From Aquabacterium humicola (GTDB taxonomy: Bacteria; Pseudomonadota; Gammaproteobacteria; Burkholderiales; Burkholderiaceae_C), in the NCBI RefSeq assembly GCF_030167915.1, contig NZ_JARGNB010000010.1, forward strand, positions 124,001 to 188,000: a stretch of DNA of 64,000 nucleotides, written 5' to 3'. The notes below the pieces were generated by a model, which was not told the origin of the DNA, ran no database searches, and saw only the letters and a list, made by a program, of their open reading frames with translations. A program made the position numbers and the translations under genes. Positions 62,710 to 64,000 of the stretch are shown piece after piece. The number at the start of each line of letters is the position of its first letter. The stretch's first letter is position 1.

Positions 62710-64000
62710 ATCCCACCGCCATCGGCCTGCTGATGTTCGCGGGCATGCTCGTCTTGATGGCCGTGCGCATCCCGATCGCGGCGGCGATGTTCATCCCCGG
62801 CGCGCTCGGCTACTGGGCGATGGCCAACGACATGGCGCTGCTGAACCTGCTCAAGGGCAGCGCGGTGGCCCGGCTGACGGTCTACGACCTGTCGGTGATC
62901 CCGCTGTTCCTGCTGATGGGGCAGTTCGCGACGCAGGGCGGGCTGTCGCGCGCGCTGTTCCAGGCCGCCGCCGCCTTCGTGGGGCACATTCGCGGGGGCC
63001 TGGCGATGGCCTCGGTGCTGTCGGCCGCGGCTTTCGGCGCGGTGTGTGGCTCGTCGGTGGCGACCTCGGCGACGATCACGCAGGTGGCCTACCCGGAGAT
63101 GAAGGCCCATGGCTACCACGGGCGCCTGACCACCGCCGCGCTGGCCAGCGCCGGCACGCTGGGCATCCTGATCCCGCCGTCGGTGCCGCTGGTGGTCTAC
63201 GCGATCCTCACCGAGCAGAACGTCGCGAAGCTGTTCGCCGCGGCGATGCTGCCCGGCATCATCGCGACGATCGGCTACCTCGTCGTCATCGCGATCCTCT
63301 GCCGCGTGAAGCCCGAGCTGGCGACGCCGAGCGCACCGGTGCCCTGGGGCGAGCGCTGGAAGGCGCTGGTCGGCGTGTGGCCGATCGCGGCGATCTTCAT
63401 CATCGTCTTCGGCGGCATCTACCGGGGCATCTTCTCGCCGACCGAAGGCGCGGCGGTCGGCGCGGTCGGCACCTTCGTCGCGGCGCTCGCGCGCCGCGAG
63501 CTGACGCTGGTGGGCATCAAGCGCAGCTTCCTCGGCACCGCCGAGACCTCGGCGATGGTCTTCATGATCTTCCTCGGCGCCGACATGATGAATTCGGCGC
63601 TGGCCTTGACGCAGATGCCGGCCAACCTGGCCGACTGGGTCGGCCACCTCGCGGTGCCGCCGCTGGCCATCGTCGGCGCGGTGCTGTTCGGCTACATCCT
63701 GCTCGGCTGCGTGATGGACGAGCTGTCGATGATGCTGCTGACCATTCCGGTGATCTTCCCGGCGGTGATGAGCCTGGACCTGTTCGGCTTGGCGCCCGAG
63801 CCGAAGGCGATCTGGTTCGGCATCCTGGTGCTGATGACGGTGGGCATCGGCCTCACCGCGCCCCCGGTGGGGCTGAACGTCTACGTCGTCAACGGCATCG
63901 CGCGCGACGTGCCGATGAGCGAGACCTACAAGGGCGTGCTCCCCTTCCTCGCCACCGACGTGCTGCGCATGCTGGTGCTGATGTTCTTCCCGGCGCTCAC
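62706..64000 (+). CDS. TRAP transporter large permease, DctM family, cut by window edge (431 codons present)
   Basis: Starts at GTG 62706, overlapping the dctQ stop (GTGA), and stays open to the end of the window, so only the last few residues are missing. Translation gives a 12-span protein: NPTAIGLLMFAGMLVLMAVRIP, DLSVIPLFLLMGQFA, AFGAVCGSSVATSATI (the conserved GSS/TA segment), LGILIPPSVPLVVYAILTEQ, and later GIGLTAPPVGLNVYVVNGIARD. It performs Na-driven uptake of the substrate delivered by DctP. Normal length for DctM is about 430. Confidence 0.93.
   Translation, partial: MNPTAIGLLMFAGMLVLMAVRIPIAAAMFIPGALGYWAMANDMALLNLLKGSAVARLTVYDLSVIPLFLLMGQFATQGGLSRALFQAAAAFVGHIRGGLAMASVLSAAAFGAVCGSSVATSATITQVAYPEMKAHGYHGRLTTAALASAGTLGILIPPSVPLVVYAILTEQNVAKLFAAAMLPGIIATIGYLVVIAILCRVKPELATPSAPVPWGERWKALVGVWPIAAIFIIVFGGIYRGIFSPTEGAAVGAVGTFVAALARRELTLVGIKRSFLGTAETSAMVFMIFLGADMMNSALALTQMPANLADWVGHLAVPPLAIVGAVLFGYILLGCVMDELSMMLLTIPVIFPAVMSLDLFGLAPEPKAIWFGILVLMTVGIGLTAPPVGLNVYVVNGIARDVPMSETYKGVLPFLATDVLRMLVLMFFPAL

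Overview
The window is one contiguous stretch of very GC-rich DNA with Shine-Dalgarno-led, often overlapping genes. It reads as the chromosome of an aerobic, aromatic-degrading betaproteobacterium. The Burkholderiales (Rubrivivax/Methylibium/Leptothrix-like) are my best guess, from the DmpR/GntR-controlled phenol cluster, the recCBD order and the TRAP and VanAB families. I saw no insertion sequence, integrase, phage gene or CRISPR array.

Region 1 (1-14.4 kb) is accessory. On the minus strand lie a small hypothetical gene, a GNAT acetyltransferase, a 1655-residue protein built almost wholly of pre-peptidase-C-like (PPC) and Ig-like modules, and the first 42 codons of a serralysin-type protease that runs off the left edge. 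Then come a winged-helix regulator carrying a decayed nucleotide-cyclase domain and TPRs, a vanadium-haloperoxidase/PAP2-like protein with nine N-terminal PNY octapeptide repeats, a convergent 929-residue protein with an HEFGH zinc motif, and a LuxR-type regulator.

Region 2 (14.5-34.4 kb) holds recC-recB-recD in overlapping frames, a large membrane PAS-GGDEF diguanylate cyclase, a small hypothetical gene, a REC-GGDEF response regulator, an SDR oxidoreductase, a periplasmic DsrE-like protein, an FHA-TIR fusion protein, a GntR/FCD regulator and a DmpR/MopR-type sigma-54 activator. The last two are 4 bp apart and probably form an activator/repressor pair for phenol degradation.

Region 3 (34.4-49.6 kb) is a complete phenol meta-cleavage operon: dmpKLMNOP (multicomponent phenol hydroxylase), dmpQ (ferredoxin), dmpB (catechol 2,3-dioxygenase), dmpD, dmpC, dmpE, dmpH, then dmpF, dmpG and dmpI. 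A sigma-54 promoter and two DmpR-type upstream sites precede it. A lipoprotein arylsulfatase and its own exported formylglycine-generating enzyme sit between dmpH and dmpF. This suggests that aryl sulfates are desulfated outside the cytoplasm and the phenol released enters the pathway. I regard this as the most interesting unit in the window. A tRNA-Ser(UGA) lies just after dmpI on the other strand.

Region 4 (49.6-64 kb) has a 1318-residue serralysin-type metalloprotease with RTX, Ig-like and PPC modules (a paralogue of the left-edge gene), apaH, a CorC/HlyC-type membrane protein, a SapC-family protein, and a second aromatic locus. That locus is a Rieske oxygenase (VanA family), a GntR regulator, a VanB-type reductase, a MetE-C-terminal-like enzyme and a TRAP transporter (dctP, dctQ, dctM) whose last gene reaches the right edge. 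It probably takes up and demethylates or hydroxylates an aromatic acid under GntR control.
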